A stretch of 64,000 bases of DNA from contig OX419759.1 of NCBI GenBank assembly GCA_948567375.1, positions 62,586,593 to 62,650,592 on the forward strand, given 5' to 3'. Position 1 is the first letter of the stretch; every line of letters starts with the position of its first letter. Positions 32,601 to 44,608 of this stretch are shown here, piece by piece. The DNA comes from Lunularia cruciata (Eukaryota > Streptophyta > Marchantiopsida > Lunulariales > Lunulariaceae). The position numbers were made by a program, and so were the translations under genes. The notes under the pieces are model-generated. The model did no database searches, was not told the origin of the DNA, and was given only the letters and a program-made list of their open reading frames with translations.

Positions 32601-35523
32601 AGCCTTATAGTCTGACATCAATGTAACATCAATTCTCACGTACTCTGCTTGCTTGTTAGTGACACATGGCACGCATGACATGCTTGGCTCACCTTCACAT
32701 GATCTGGCACCCAGTAGGTTTGCTGGTTATTCTTCACCAGTCTATCCTTAAACTTTTCCACGGCCACGAACCTGGAAAGCGACGCAAGGAGTATATCAAG
32801 TACAAGTGGAGATGAAAGTACTTGGAACGAACAGAAAACTGGAAGGATGTAGTGGCGGAACGCTGGAAGGCTATCTTGCCAGTTGAATATGACGAACTAG
32901 CCAGAGTTCACGCACCAGCTAGGTACAGCCTTGTAAAGAAGAGGAGTCTCTGAACGCCAGCAGAAAGGGTATGAATGCACAATGCTCCCAGAGCTTACTA
33001 ATCTTCCATTTGCCTGTCATGCCACGTCATAGAGGTAAAAACATACATATTTCGGATTCGCAACAACTAGGTCCCCTCTAGTAAATACCCACGCTCCAAG
33101 GAACAGAAACACTTGATTCAAAGTCAGATCACATCCAAGGCGAACGAAAAGAAAGCAGAGCTGCAACTGCTGCTAAAACGTATACTAGATGCCCTCAGTA
33201 CTAAGAATAAGTAGAAACCAGCTAATGTTCAGTACAAAGCCTCTCACTCCGCTGAATCTACTCCAAATGTGATGGACTTTTAGATTAACAAATTGTTGGT
33301 GGTTCAAGCAAGGCCAGGGCAGGTCGGAAAGTACCTTCACCCAAGCTATAATATCCTTATCAGCTTCCTTCACATAGCGACCTTCGAAGTCACTCACTGT
33401 AGCTGTGAAACAGCCACTAGCATCAACGGGGTTGGGTAATTCGGCTCCCTGCAACATTCAAATGACACTCTTGTGTAAGCTGAAGACAGTCGAGCTAACG
33501 AGTTCACTTCCGGTTTGATTATTGAGTAAGAAAATACAGAATTTCAGACGTCGCTTAGTGGCCAAAACATTCTCAGTATCATGAAAGAGAGCTACCTTTT
33601 GTATAACACCATTGAGCAAACACACTCGGTAATCGTCTTCTCCAAAAGCTGGCGCACAGTGAACGACCCCCGTACCAGCGTCATCAGTAACATAGTTATC
33701 TGCCACCACCTTGAAGGCTACCTTTGAGTACTCCATAAAGTATGGAAACAGAGGTTTGTATCTGCCAACAAGGACAACCATAAGTTTCTCAAAATCTTGA
33801 CAATAAGATGGAGGAAACTGTGCATGGCGTCGAAATCAGGAAGCCTCAAGTGCAACCTCACAAAGTCTGTGGAATTTTGGACTGTGAAACTCAGATTGGA
33901 CGATCAGATATGAGATGTGATAAAGGTAAGTAGACTATATAGGTATATGAGAGCAGAACCCGTTCTGGGAACGGGTTATCCAGAACTCATGAAGTGCAAA
34001 ATGATCGATAAGCAATATGTACATGATTCACAATGCTAGAGTAGTGTTAAAGCCCTAAGGTAAGTAGACTATATACCTGAAAAAGTTAAGTGTTTACCTT
34101 TTACCAACTAAGTCAGTTCCGTTATACTTAGCCAGGACCTCATAGGCACTGGTGTCAACTGTTGGCTCAGCGACGTCTTTGACAGACTTCTTGTCTGCTT
34201 TCTTTCCATGTCCTTTCGCTGGTGCCTCAGTACCATTTGCACCTTCAGCGTTTGGGGCATCTGTCTTTCCTTTCTTGCCGGGAGTAGGAAGTTGAGAAAG
34301 TCGTGATTCAGCAATGATGTAGGCAGCACCTGTTGCTTTACTCTTCACCTGATGTCCACCACAAAAGAGGGCAAGAATTTACTTCGCCAACAAATGGATT
34401 GAGCACACATGTTCCCAATGTATTTAGTTCAGCAACATCATTGACTGTTTCCAGTTGGGGCAAAAATGGCACGTACCTTGACATAGGTAAGACCAGCATT
34501 GATACACAACACCAAGTTGCTGGGCAAAGTCCAGGGAGTCGTGGTCCAAGCTACCATTCCAGCCCCATGTTCATCTCCTTCTAAAGGAAAACTCACCATC
34601 ACTGCTGGATCTGATACATCCTGTAAGTAAGTCAAAATGGTTAGACCAGGCCGTTTGTGTCTCAAAGTCTTGTTTCCAGGCAATTCTTGTAGCTACAGGC
34701 AGAGTACTAACTCACGTTCGTGGTAGCTCAAAACCTTCACAAACCTTGAAATTCAGCCCAGCTTCAAAATTCGATAAAGGAGTATTGCAGCCTGTGCTGT
34801 AGGGCATAACCTGCAATTCAAGAATAAACTTTCAAGTTTTAGTGAGAAAAAGCGGAAAATGGATTCAGATTTCTCGCTAATAATGTAGGGACTCGATCCT
34901 GAATCAATTCTAAAAAGATAACTTCTTTAACCGTATTTGTCCATTTCTAACGTGAAGACAGTTTCAATCAAAATTGGCACGGAATGTACCTTATACCCTT
35001 GATAAACAAGATCCTTGTCGACGAGCTGCTTAAAAACCCACCAAACACTTTCCATGAAGGTGGGATCCAGGGTTTTGTAGTCATTATCAAAATCAATCCA
35101 CCGCCCCACCCTGGAAACAACCTTCCTCCATTCCTCTCTGTACCGCATAACAATTGCCAAACATTCGTCATTATACTTGTCAATTCCCATCGCCAGAACC
35201 TGATCCCGGGTCCTAATTCCCAGCTTTTGATCGATTTCATACTCGACAGGGAGCCCGTGCGTATCCCAACCGAAACGACGAGTAACATGGTGGCCTAACG
35301 CTGTCTGGAATCGAGTGACAACATCCTTGATGGTACCGGCCAAAATGTGACCATAATGCGGCAAACCGGTCGCAAACGGAGGTCCATCGTAGAAAATATA
35401 CTCCGGCTTGCCCTCGCTCAGCTTCAGCTGCGTCTTGAATGCATCCACGCGTTCCCAGAATTCCAAAATCTTCTCTTCCTCTTTAGGAAACGAGTAGTCC
35501 TTGCCCTCGATCACTTCTTCCAT
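26635..35523 (-). CDS. ILERS: Isoleucyl-tRNA synthetase, cytosolic, complete
   Basis: Class I enzyme charging tRNA-Ile with isoleucine in the cytosol. Twenty-seven exons join with consistent phase: 35523-34990, 34810-34745, 34620-34477, 34348-34098, 33761-33596, 33448-33335, 33013-32916, 32771-32693, 32521-32363, 32022-31933, 31780-31647, 31456-31297, 31131-31048, 30545-30333, 30142-30017, 29837-29700, 29511-29408, 29297-29234, 29089-29001, 28794-28653, 28549-28489, 28266-28199, 28067-27939, 27717-27652, 27451-27340, 27176-27100, 26730-26635. The 1187-residue product has the usual length for plant cytosolic IleRS. Visible are the HIGH signature as HYGH (56-59), editing-domain blocks [11 protein letters not shown] (225-235) and [15 protein letters not shown] (361-375), and KMSKR (645-649) in an [10 protein letters not shown] context. 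The start [12 protein letters not shown] is the family's usual N-terminus with no transit peptide, so an organellar form must come from another gene. A Lys/Gly/Ala-rich insert in the editing domain (about 265-305) seems longer than usual. Confidence 0.97.
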
Positions 35524-35559
35524 GATCAGCCAATTTGTCCAATCTGTCAAACACTACTT

Positions 35560-35840
35560 GCTTTTGATAATACACCACTCTTCCTGCTCAGTTCCACTCA
35601 CTCTCCCCGGGCCCTTCTTCCGCATCCAATCTGCGCAGGCCTCAGTTGTGGCCCAATCTTCTCTTCTCTCCTCCCGATGGCGGCTCCTCTCAAATCCTTT
35701 CTTCAATCGCTCCCATCTTGGACCAACGAACAAAGAAATCAGGGGCTGCATATGCGGCACTTTTGCCGTACGGAAGGAGAAACGCTTACTTCAGGGATGC
35801 CATATGGGAGGAGAAACGCACAATCTAGCCCGGACGCGAC
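35560..35840 (-). promoter_or_regulatory. Probable promoter and 5' leader of IleRS
   Basis: This stretch is rich in C and T on the plus strand (GA-rich in the gene's sense), as is common near plant transcription starts. A short repeat, GGAGAAACGC, occurs near 35779 and 35811. The plus-strand open frames here are antisense chance frames. Confidence 0.4.
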
Positions 35841-35854
35841 GCGTACTTCTAAGT

Positions 35855-36135
35855 TATTTTTTACCTATGTTCTTATGACAAAATATGAGAGAGGGAGTGG
35901 TACCCCTTCTAAGTTATTTGTTACGTACCTTCTAAGTTATATTTTTTACTTTTTACCTATGTTTTTATGACAAAATATGAGAGAGGGAGTGGTACCCCTT
36001 CTGAGTTATTTGTTCCGTACCTTCTAAGTTATATTTTTTACCTATGTTTGTTTGTTACGTACTTTCTAAGTTATTTTTTACCTATGTTTTCTATGACAAA
36101 ATATGAGAGGGGGAGTTGTACCCCTAAGTGTGGAA
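35855..36135. repeat. Tandem repeats upstream of IleRS
   Basis: Three units contain ATGACAAAATATGAGAG followed by GGGAGT.GTACCCC, at about 35876, 35968 and 36093. Between them, TTCTAAGTTAT and TTTTTTACCTATGTTT recur several times. Unit spacing is about 92 and 125 bp. The array ends where the non-LTR fragment begins, about 350 bp from the IleRS start codon. Confidence 0.88.
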
Positions 36136-36249
36136 GAGTGATCCTTTTCTCTAGATGAGAGATGGTCTACTCCACAAATGCGCGAGGATCGTCTATCTTT
36201 TGTTTCACTATATAAAATTGGACGATAGGTTTTGTAAAATTTTTTTAGA

Positions 36250-37250
36250 CAAATCATGTTAGTACATGCTCCATTCTTTCTTAGTTGATTTGTCCATTTC
36301 TAGTTATTAGCATATGCTCCATGTTCTCTTAATTGATTTGTCTATTCCTCTTGTCACTAGAACAAGTCTTTGCTCTCGCTCTAGGAAGATACATGCTCTT
36401 GGATCCTAGCTCGATCATGTATTAGTGCATTTTGACTCGCAGCAATCATTTTCTTTATAGTCAAGAGGTTCCACCTAGATTTGGTCCACCCATATACATC
36501 TTTGTTATTCATTCGTGAAGGTGGTTCTACATGAGATGCAACAATGGTCCATATGACATAGTGTCTTTATAAAAAAAGAGGATAACTACCCATGATACCA
36601 TCAAAGATATAGTGTTTGTTATGGCACAAGAGAGTGTATATCTTGCTTGGAGGGAGCGTTCATATTCTTTGTTCATATGTTTTGCAGACTATACGTGTTA
36701 GAATAGACTTATACATGGTCCGAGATGATCAGGTGACCATGGCATATGTTATGGTTATACCCCATATGCGTGATGCAATTTTGGAAAGAGTGATTACTCA
36801 TCCTCCTTGATGGGCGGCGAGCAAAGCAATAACATGCAAAGTCTCCAAGTATATAGATATGTAACGATATCAGTTTTTTGTTCCTTTAGTTGTGGAGTTA
36901 TATGGAATGATGGACACTCCTTTCATGTGTAAGGGAGTGCATGAGAATTTATTATACTAGATGTTAAGGGTACAACTCTTACTTTCGTAGTGCATAACAT
37001 ACTTTAGACCTCATGGGTCTATTGTTCTATAGAGAACATTGGTTGGTGTAATCCATAGTAGAGCAATCACTCAAAGTGATGCCTCTTGGGATGCTTATCG
37101 AGTTTCTGGACCTTACAACTTGTATAGTTCTTATTTCGTAGGTGCAATCGGGCTGATTTCAAATCAATGCGATTGGAGTTTAGCTCCATCCTACCTCGTT
37201 TGTCTCCAGTCAAACCGAGGTCTTCCAGGTGTTCTATGTGGTTGCCTTTT
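36250..37250 (+). mobile_element. 5'-truncated non-LTR retrotransposon copy (C-terminal block and 3' tip)
   Basis: The sequence parallels 48006-48948 of the longer plus-strand copy. It begins with a doubled GCATATGCTCCAT..CTTAGTTGATTTGTCC segment, then CTCTTGGATCCTAGCTC. A translated block at about 36585-36830 reads HDTIKDIVFVMAQES, then SKAITCKVSKY, then VPLVVELYGMMD, matching the possible endonuclease block of the other copies. It ends with the shared 3' tip (TCTATGTGGTTGCCTTTT). Stops and shifts are frequent. Confidence 0.8.
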
Positions 37251-38370
37251 CAAAACACCTAAGTGACTTTCTTGATGTAAAAAGTAAAGGATTTTAAGAT
37301 TTTTTACTAAACCAATTTATTACATTTTTTATAGTGATCTATTAAGTACCGCTTCGGATTTTGACAAATTTTGAAGTCCCCATGCCGTTACATGCCGCCG
37401 CCGTATGTAAATCTACTCGCAGGAACTCCCCTGACCTACTTCGGGAATACCGATTGGTGCAGGGTTTTAGCAATGTTATGAGTATCCCGCTTCTTTCTCA
37501 TTATCGAGCGATTCGGCAGTTGGTAGCACTGAGATGAAACGCACGTGGATGAAGTGGGCATAGTGTGCAAATTTTTCGGTCAGATCGTATACGAAGACTA
37601 GTTAACAGGTGCGGGGGAAAGTAAGTTACGGATGTCCACGGTGCACAGCTTTGTACTTGCTTGATATTGCAACTTGGATGCAAGTGTACATGGATGTGAT
37701 GAACTGCCGCTTAAGCTTCAGAGAATTACGCGTACGTCGCGCTGATGATTTGGAGGGCATCAATAAGGAAAATTCATGGTCGGTGGTTTTGTTGCAAAGG
37801 AGCTCGATCCTTTGAATTGGTTGGTATACGGAGGTTTAAAGTTTGTTTGCCTTTTCTATTGGAGTGTTCGGTAGAGACTCGGATTCAGCAACGGATTCAG
37901 CAGAGCAAACGACCTGTCGCGCTCACGTGGGCAATTGAACTCTGTTCATCGTTCAATTTTAAGTCGCTTCCAGACCCGGTATTAAGTATGAGGCCGGACT
38001 GGTACTAGTATGCCATGATCTCTGGAATCTAGTTCTGATTAGATCCAACTGAGACAAAACTTACAGAACTACGGCATTCTCCAAATAGAGTCCATGATTA
38101 TTTCCTTAAACCCCTTGTTCATATAATCGCTGCTTGTAGAAGCTCCGGACGAAATCTTATACAGTATCTCTCATCTTACATATGCACTGTTTGCGTTGGG
38201 CTCTTTCCTGGCCTCCTGAAAGATGGTCTTGCGTATGGTACACTGAAAGAAGAGCAGACAACCCATCTTTTGAAATTTGTGATTCTCAAAGGGAGAAGCT
38301 CCGTTAGGAGCCGTGGCGGACTCACATTGTATCGTGGATATGTACAACTCGTAACATTGCACAAAAATAT
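37251..38370. other. Intergenic region, includes the 3' flank of NCAPG2
   Basis: No protein family is recognised. Composition becomes balanced from about 37.37 kb. Plus-strand frames at 37609-38008 have no motif. Part of this stretch is likely the 3' untranslated region of the minus-strand NCAPG2 gene. A small repeat GGATTCAGCA occurs twice near 37880-37900. Confidence 0.45.
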
Positions 38371-41300
38371 TTACAGGGGATCACCACCGTAGCAAACGAG
38401 GATGGTTTGTAACAACTTATGAGCTGACTGTTTTCTCTGGAAGCTTTCAGCATCATTAGCTGAATTCTCAGCAGCTTGACTAACCTGGGTCATCATATCT
38501 CTGAAACCTTGAATAGAAGATTTTTCGAGTACAAGCTTTAACCCTTTCTGCTCTGGTAATCTACACATCAGAAGTCTCCGACAAATGAGATCTAAAGATC
38601 CAGTAGCAGCACGAGTATCGTTCTCGTTCAAAGAGAGGGCTGCAAATCTGACCAAAAAGTCGATGAAATCTATCATGACCTGAGAGTGTCCTTTGTGAAG
38701 TAGCTTAACTAATATCTCTAGGAAGTCCATTCCGTTCGATTTACAGCTTTCCTCATTCGATAACGTACTCCTGCCCGGCGTGGTAGCAGGTTGCTCGTTG
38801 CCTTTACATACGACTTCATCCAACTGGTTGGATCTGCATTCAGTAAGATTGGAACTGGCTCGTGAGGTTTCAGGGTCATCTGTAACCTCCATTGACTCGT
38901 ACGCTCTCAAAGCTAGATGAACCACCCAATGACGAAACTGCCAGGAATTTTCGGACGTTTTCTGAGTCATAGACGGTGTCACAGAACCCACACCACATTC
39001 CTGTTCTGTAGAACACACAGGTTTGAGTTTAGACACGAGCGATGTGGTGGCAATCAAAAGGTCAGGAATCCACTGCTGCAGGCTGACTAGAATGGGCAGA
39101 GCCATAGTTTTGCTTCCGTCGAGAGAATCAACTACGGCAATGAAGTCCAGGAGAGAGTGGGCCATCATGAGTCCGTCTTCCACATCGTTAGAGTTGTCTC
39201 GAACATACAGGTACAAAATCTTCGCAGAATACGTTACGATGACTTTGGCCGAAGCAAAGAGATCTTTGTTCTGTGCCTGAGACCCTCCAATGAAACGCCC
39301 CTTCCCTGTCAATGAGTTGTCTATAAGCCACTGGATTGATTCAGCAACAAAGCAAGCACTTTTTCGCCTTAGAGAAGTACTACGAATTAATCCGAGACTA
39401 AAGGAATCTGAAGTCGCTTGCAGTATGTTTGCGACGAGTTTCACCATCTCCCCTTGATTGTTCACTTTGGATTCTGCACCTGAGAACGAGCTATCAACCG
39501 TTAGTACATTGACAGAGGATCATGACCCTACCTCCCGGCCTGCTCTCATAAGATCAGTATTGAAGCTAGTAAGAGATGAGCCATCGATGTTAAGGAAGAA
39601 ACCCAAGCTTTGAGTCAACAATAGGAAACTATCCCTGAGAAATGGCCTACATATGCTATAAACAAGAAAATGTCCTGGTATCAGGTGCCAATCACCAAGG
39701 TGGAGGGTCTCAGGAGGTGGCCATGATAAACTTCGATATTTAGCAAAATAGAACCATGGACAGAAGGAGGACATTTGGGTCTTAAACTCTATTCTAACAC
39801 GTTATACAACCACTTAAACTTCACAGTGGGTAAATCGGATTGCAATAATGGCCATAATCGCTTACTGAGACAGAGAACTTGACAAAAGCGGCAGCACTTT
39901 AATTAGCTCGCTCCAGAATATTTGAGTGTTTACTAAGTAACGAAGTGTCTGGGAATCTCAATGCTCAAGAGAGAAACATACCAGGTGTTGTGTTAACTGG
40001 CAGGGGAGATAGTGGATCCCTATGCCGCAGCCTACGATTTAACAGACGTGCCCGCTTGACGGTTGGCTGTGGGGAGGGCGAGCTTGACGTCATGTGACTT
40101 CTATTTGTCTTAGCCAGCATCTCTCTCAACGAGCCTAGCAACTCTTCCCATGCTCCTTCAAAGCCGCCCTGGTGCAAGAGATTTCAATCCACTGGTGAGC
40201 AGAAGAACCTGTCTGTTAAGCAACCAAGAACTCCAAATCCTACATGCGAGGGAAGGAGGATGGCTTTTCTTCAATGGACACAAATGTGCTCCATGGCTTC
40301 TTTGTGAAACGCAAAGGAGAGCACAAAAAATAACAACTCACCGACAATTTCAGTGTTGCCGGACAGGAGTCCGAGGACTTGGATTGCCCTCTACGCGTCC
40401 TTGTAGTCTTCTTTACGTCTTCCTCACGTTTGCCTACAGATTCTACTGCAATATGCATGTACAGCTTCATGTAGGCCAGAACTGGAGATGCTGGATAGAA
40501 CGTGGTTGTTAAGGCTGTCGAGCAATCCCCAGCTAATTTGATAGCACTTTGCGCCAAGGTTTTGAGACTAAGAAGGAGACCTTCGACGTGCCTATTTTCA
40601 AGAACAGCCACTCGCATATCGTCTTCTGACAGTAGAATTTCCACCTGCCATGCAGCCCCCACTGCAGCAACAAATCGATCCTTCATCCTCTGCCTCTTCG
40701 CTTCGTCTTGTTTCGGTGGAGCTGAATCCAAAGCACTTGGCCATGCAGATTTACCGCGCTTGTTCCCACGCTTAAGGCCGGTACTTGATGAATGTCCCCT
40801 CACAAATTTCGGGGAAGAGATGTCACCGACACTCGATGAGTTGGATAGAATGGCAATAAGAGCTTCTAAAAGGTTGTCTAGTCCCCCCCATGCGAGTACG
40901 AGTGCGTGCACTGCTCGCACCTCCGCAACGTCTGCTGGGGTAACTGAGCACTTCATTACAAGATCACCACAGTAATTGATGAGCTTCGACACATTTTTGG
41001 GAGGTAAACTAGAAGCTATTTGGAGAACATACGATCGACCCAAAGAATCGGGAGCAGAAGCTATGAGGGCAGCTAGCATGTCCCCAGTCAGTATCTCTCC
41101 AATACCAGCCTTCCATTCGGGTGCAACTAGCATGCTTTTGCAGACCTCTGAGAGAGCGTGAAGGATTTCAGTGCGGACGTCGTCACTACACTCTTCGTCA
41201 TCTCTGGCCATGGTACCTAGGGTCTTCACGAGTTCCAGGAGGGCAGTCCTAGAAGCACCCTCACTGAACAACCACTTGCAGAACTGTGTCCCAGCCTGAG

Positions 41301-44082
41301 GAGATCTCTTCAACAGCACCATGCAGCGGCTGCAAGCTTCTTTGGCTGGAACTTTTGATGGGAAGTAAGACGGGAGCAGCAACTTACTAAGGCGTTGTGC
41401 AATCAGTGAGTTGTCCGTTCCGAGTGAGGAAAGGAGAGAATTCAAGGGTACAACCTGCAATGTAATGCTAATGTAAGTTTCTGAATTTACTGGAATGACT
41501 CGAGGGATTAGCGAGCATGAATTTCGAAACAGGATGTTCCCCATGCTTTAACTTCAAATCACTCGAGATTTACTCTCTTCACCACAAAGAGCACAAAAAT
41601 GGGACAGCGTGAGCTACCTATTACCTTTTATCGACTAGTTTGTCAAAAACAACTACTGGACGAATACTTTGAAGTGATCGATTAGCTGTAATTTATATAT
41701 TGAAACACCTTGAGGTATGGCCCAGCCTGATTCCAAAAGAATATAAGACGATATGAGAGTTCATTTTAAAGATAGCAGATACTTCATCAAACGTTCAAGA
41801 GCATTCACCTACAATATCCAGCTGAGGTGTGACCAACCTTATAAAACTGGATAATCCGAATACCTTTGATGACGAGTAAAAGATCCGCGGCTGCGACTCT
41901 CACTGGCAAACTGCTATCATTGAGCAAAATTCCAAGCCGGGGTAGGAATGCTTTCAGAAGAGAATGACTCTGTGCATTTTCGAGAAGATAAGTCACACCT
42001 CTCGCCACAGCCAGTCTCACTCCATTGCTCGTGGAATCATTCGCCATTTCATCCACTATTTTCGTCAAGAGCTTCACTATCGTTCCCGAGGGTATGATCT
42101 CCCAAAATAAACGAAGAATGCGACAGACAACTTCCACTGCTACGCTCCTAACGTCAGGGCTCGGATCCATTAGCAATTTTTCCAAGAGTACAAACTGCTT
42201 CGCCAATAGAGTTTCCTTCTCTTCCTTCGATGCCTCTGGATCTTCCACCGGAAAAACGTTCATAAACAGGAGCAAGGCATTCCTCCTCACTTCTGAGTTC
42301 GCCACCTGTGGGGATGAGAAGTTTATTGAGATAATTGACCCAGCAAAGTTGACAGGTACGCTAATCAATCAAGTTGGGATTCTGGTAACGAGGAGACGAC
42401 AAAAAAGAGAGAAGGCATGCAAAGCTTGGATTCATTTCCTGCCAATAACCATCCTCACAGTTTTCATCCACTAAGTGCAAGGAAGCTTGAGGCTATCTCT
42501 ATAAGGCTTTCTACCTGAATTCTACTTTCCAGGAGACCTTATACGTTCTAGCCACAAATGTACATCTTCGAGCCTCCTTCGATTTAATTATTATCTTCAT
42601 TGTGGTCTTCAAATTGCAATTAGCTGATTGAAGAAAGGAAATATTGGGAAAGGAGTGCTTCCCTCTAAAGACAAGTGAATCCTCCATCAAAACCGATTCA
42701 TATCTCCGACCGAAGCTTTTGGAATTAGGCAGTTTAATCTACTTTTTAATAAACTTCATACTGGAGGGGAGATATGTGTACGGTAAATGACAAACTTTTG
42801 AAGGCGCGTTCGTGAAGAATTTACTCATGAAGAGAAGACTTTGCAAATGTTAAATGCAGGGTGATGGGATAAAGTGATAGATATCACTCGTAGTCGATAC
42901 TTCCAAGATATTAAGAATGTTCGTAATAGACGAGACAAACAAGTAGGGAGAGGGTCATACCTGCAGTGCTCGAAACAGAAGGGGTTCCAGCAAGCGGAAG
43001 AGCATAGACTCCACACCGTCTTGGGATTTTTGACTAGTGAAACCTTCCAATACACTTCTGATGGATGCTCCTAAATCTTTGGTGGACGCGTACAGTGCTC
43101 CTTCGATCAATCCTTGAATGCACGTGTACTCTATCTCCTGGAGACAGACATCCTCTGCTGCTTTCCACGCTTGATACAAAGTCTCACCATATGCCTCTAG
43201 TATCGAGGTTCTGCCGAATGGAATTTGCGAGCGGACGATCACAACGAGCTCCTTGACGAGCTGAGGATTCAGCCCGAACAGGTAAGAAATAAATCGACGG
43301 CCAGGTTGCCCTCGTAAGAATGCCGGGGTCACTACTGAACGCAGAAGCAGATGTTTCAAGTCCTCAATGCTTTCGTCCACAAAATCGAAGAGAGCCAAGG
43401 CATGTCTCATGGTGTAAACTCTCTGCACATCCTTTTTGCGACCAAATGCCAATGCTTTGGACAGTGAAAATGGTAGACATTGAGTTATCAAGCCTTCGTT
43501 TCCGTCTAGTTTTTCGCGCCACCAGTGCTCGCAAAGACCGGAAATACTATCCTGCAGGTTGGGATCCGCTTCCAGAAGCACGATGGAGTCATGCAAAGCC
43601 AGAACAGTCGGGTACAACCAGCTTGGCTGAAAAACTTCTGATGCATTTGTAAGACTCAAGTGTGCTAGAGAAGCACAACCTTGCAAAATCTTCAGCTTCT
43701 GGCACCTGTCTATCTGGAGCTGAGAGATCCCGCGGGCCCCTTCAGTTCCACAGGCCAAAGCAGTTTGTCCTGTAAGTGAATGTGCGCCCCTTTTCCGGTT
43801 CCCACGTCTGCGTTGTGTTGGCGACTGTGCAGGAGCAGGAATTGATTCACCCACATTTCCTTCTTCTTGTTCCAGGAGTATTTTGTATAACTCGAGCTCG
43901 GTACTAGTGGTAGTAGCAAGTGCATCACAAACCTGCGAAGCTGCTTGTATGTCTAGTCTTGTCAAGAGAGATTTCAGAACGAATTTATCAGGCCGGGAAT
44001 GATGCTGCACCGCGACGGAGACAAACTCCTGAGGAGAACTTTCTAGTGCCTTGACGAAAACACTTTCCATCGATTCCTTCAT
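38371..44082 (-). CDS. NCAPG2: Condensin-2 complex subunit G2 (NCAPG2/CAP-G2)
   Basis: HEAT-repeat subunit of condensin II, a nuclear complex that compacts mitotic and interphase chromosomes with SMC2/SMC4, CAP-H2 and CAP-D3. Exons: 44082-42961, 42305-41838, 41454-40342, 40168-39982, 39788-39532, and about 39479 (or 39473)-38371, giving about 1418 residues, in the range for the family. Diagnostic blocks: LLLRSVVTPAFLRGQPGRRF, ISYLFGLNPQLVKE and IPFGRTSILEAYGETLYQAW in exon 1 (the condensin II G2 domain), VANSEVRRNALLLFMNVFP, DPSPDVRSVAVEVVCRIL and VRVAAADLLLVIKGI in exon 2, and VVPLNSLLSSLG opening exon 3. A Ser/basic stretch at about 905-950 is probably disordered. The ATG at 44082 is the first in the long exon-1 frame. 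The last intron is odd: the best donor (after 39532) and nearby acceptors differ by one base of phase, so that join is uncertain. Confidence 0.93.
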
Positions 44083-44362
44083 ATTTAAGAAGACCGATTA
44101 GCGTGCTACTGCCTGTCGCCCGAGCCTGCTTGGGCAAAAAAGTCTATTGTCAAGTAGTTTCTGTCAAGTCCACAACCTGTCCCGAATCCTTCTTCGGACT
44201 GCGAGTTACGGCCTCAGATAGAGAATTCCAGATTCCCACAAATGACTACCCCGCGCATGGAGAAAATATTTACGTGATCAACTGTCCGTCCTTCGATTGC
44301 TATCTTAAGGGAACCAGAATGCTATTGTTTCATGCCGGTACTCCCGTTGTGGCACCAGACAA

Positions 44363-44608
44363 CTACATTGCTAAGAATCTGCTGGACATAACAACTTCCC
44401 ATGAAGGTCCAAAAGCGATATGAATCGTATCAAGCATTGTATCTCCTTGCGGGATTACTGACGCTGCAGAAACCTCTGCAAGGTTGGCCTCCCACCTACC
44501 AATTTCCGAATTGCTGAGAGATATAAAACGACCGAACTTCTTTGGCGGGCGGAACGTCAGTTTGTCTCGACTATGGATGTGGTCCAGTGCAGTGGTAGCT
44601 TTTCGCAT
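44363..44608 (-). other. 81-codon open frame upstream of NCAPG2 (possible uORF)
   Basis: A clean ATG-to-TAG frame lies on the NCAPG2 strand, ending about 280 bases before the NCAPG2 start. It contains no recognisable domain (FRPPKKFGRFISLSNSEIGR in the middle). It could be an upstream open frame in a long leader, a small independent gene or chance. Another short upstream ATG frame follows it near 44258. Confidence 0.3.

Noticed and set aside
34984-35970. Plus-strand open frames of about 100-207 codons near the IleRS start
   Set aside because: They are antisense to the conserved IleRS exon 1 and its leader and contain no known domain.
37609-38008. Two overlapping plus-strand frames as a small gene
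   Set aside because: No motif, overlapping frames, and location in the probable 3' flank of NCAPG2; evidence is too weak to call a gene.
40502-42474. Plus-strand open frames of about 60-157 codons
   Set aside because: They are antisense to NCAPG2 exons 2 and 3, which have clear family similarity.
44103-44423. Plus-strand 106-codon frame next to NCAPG2
   Set aside because: It has no ATG near its beginning, no recognised motif, and lies in the NCAPG2 leader.
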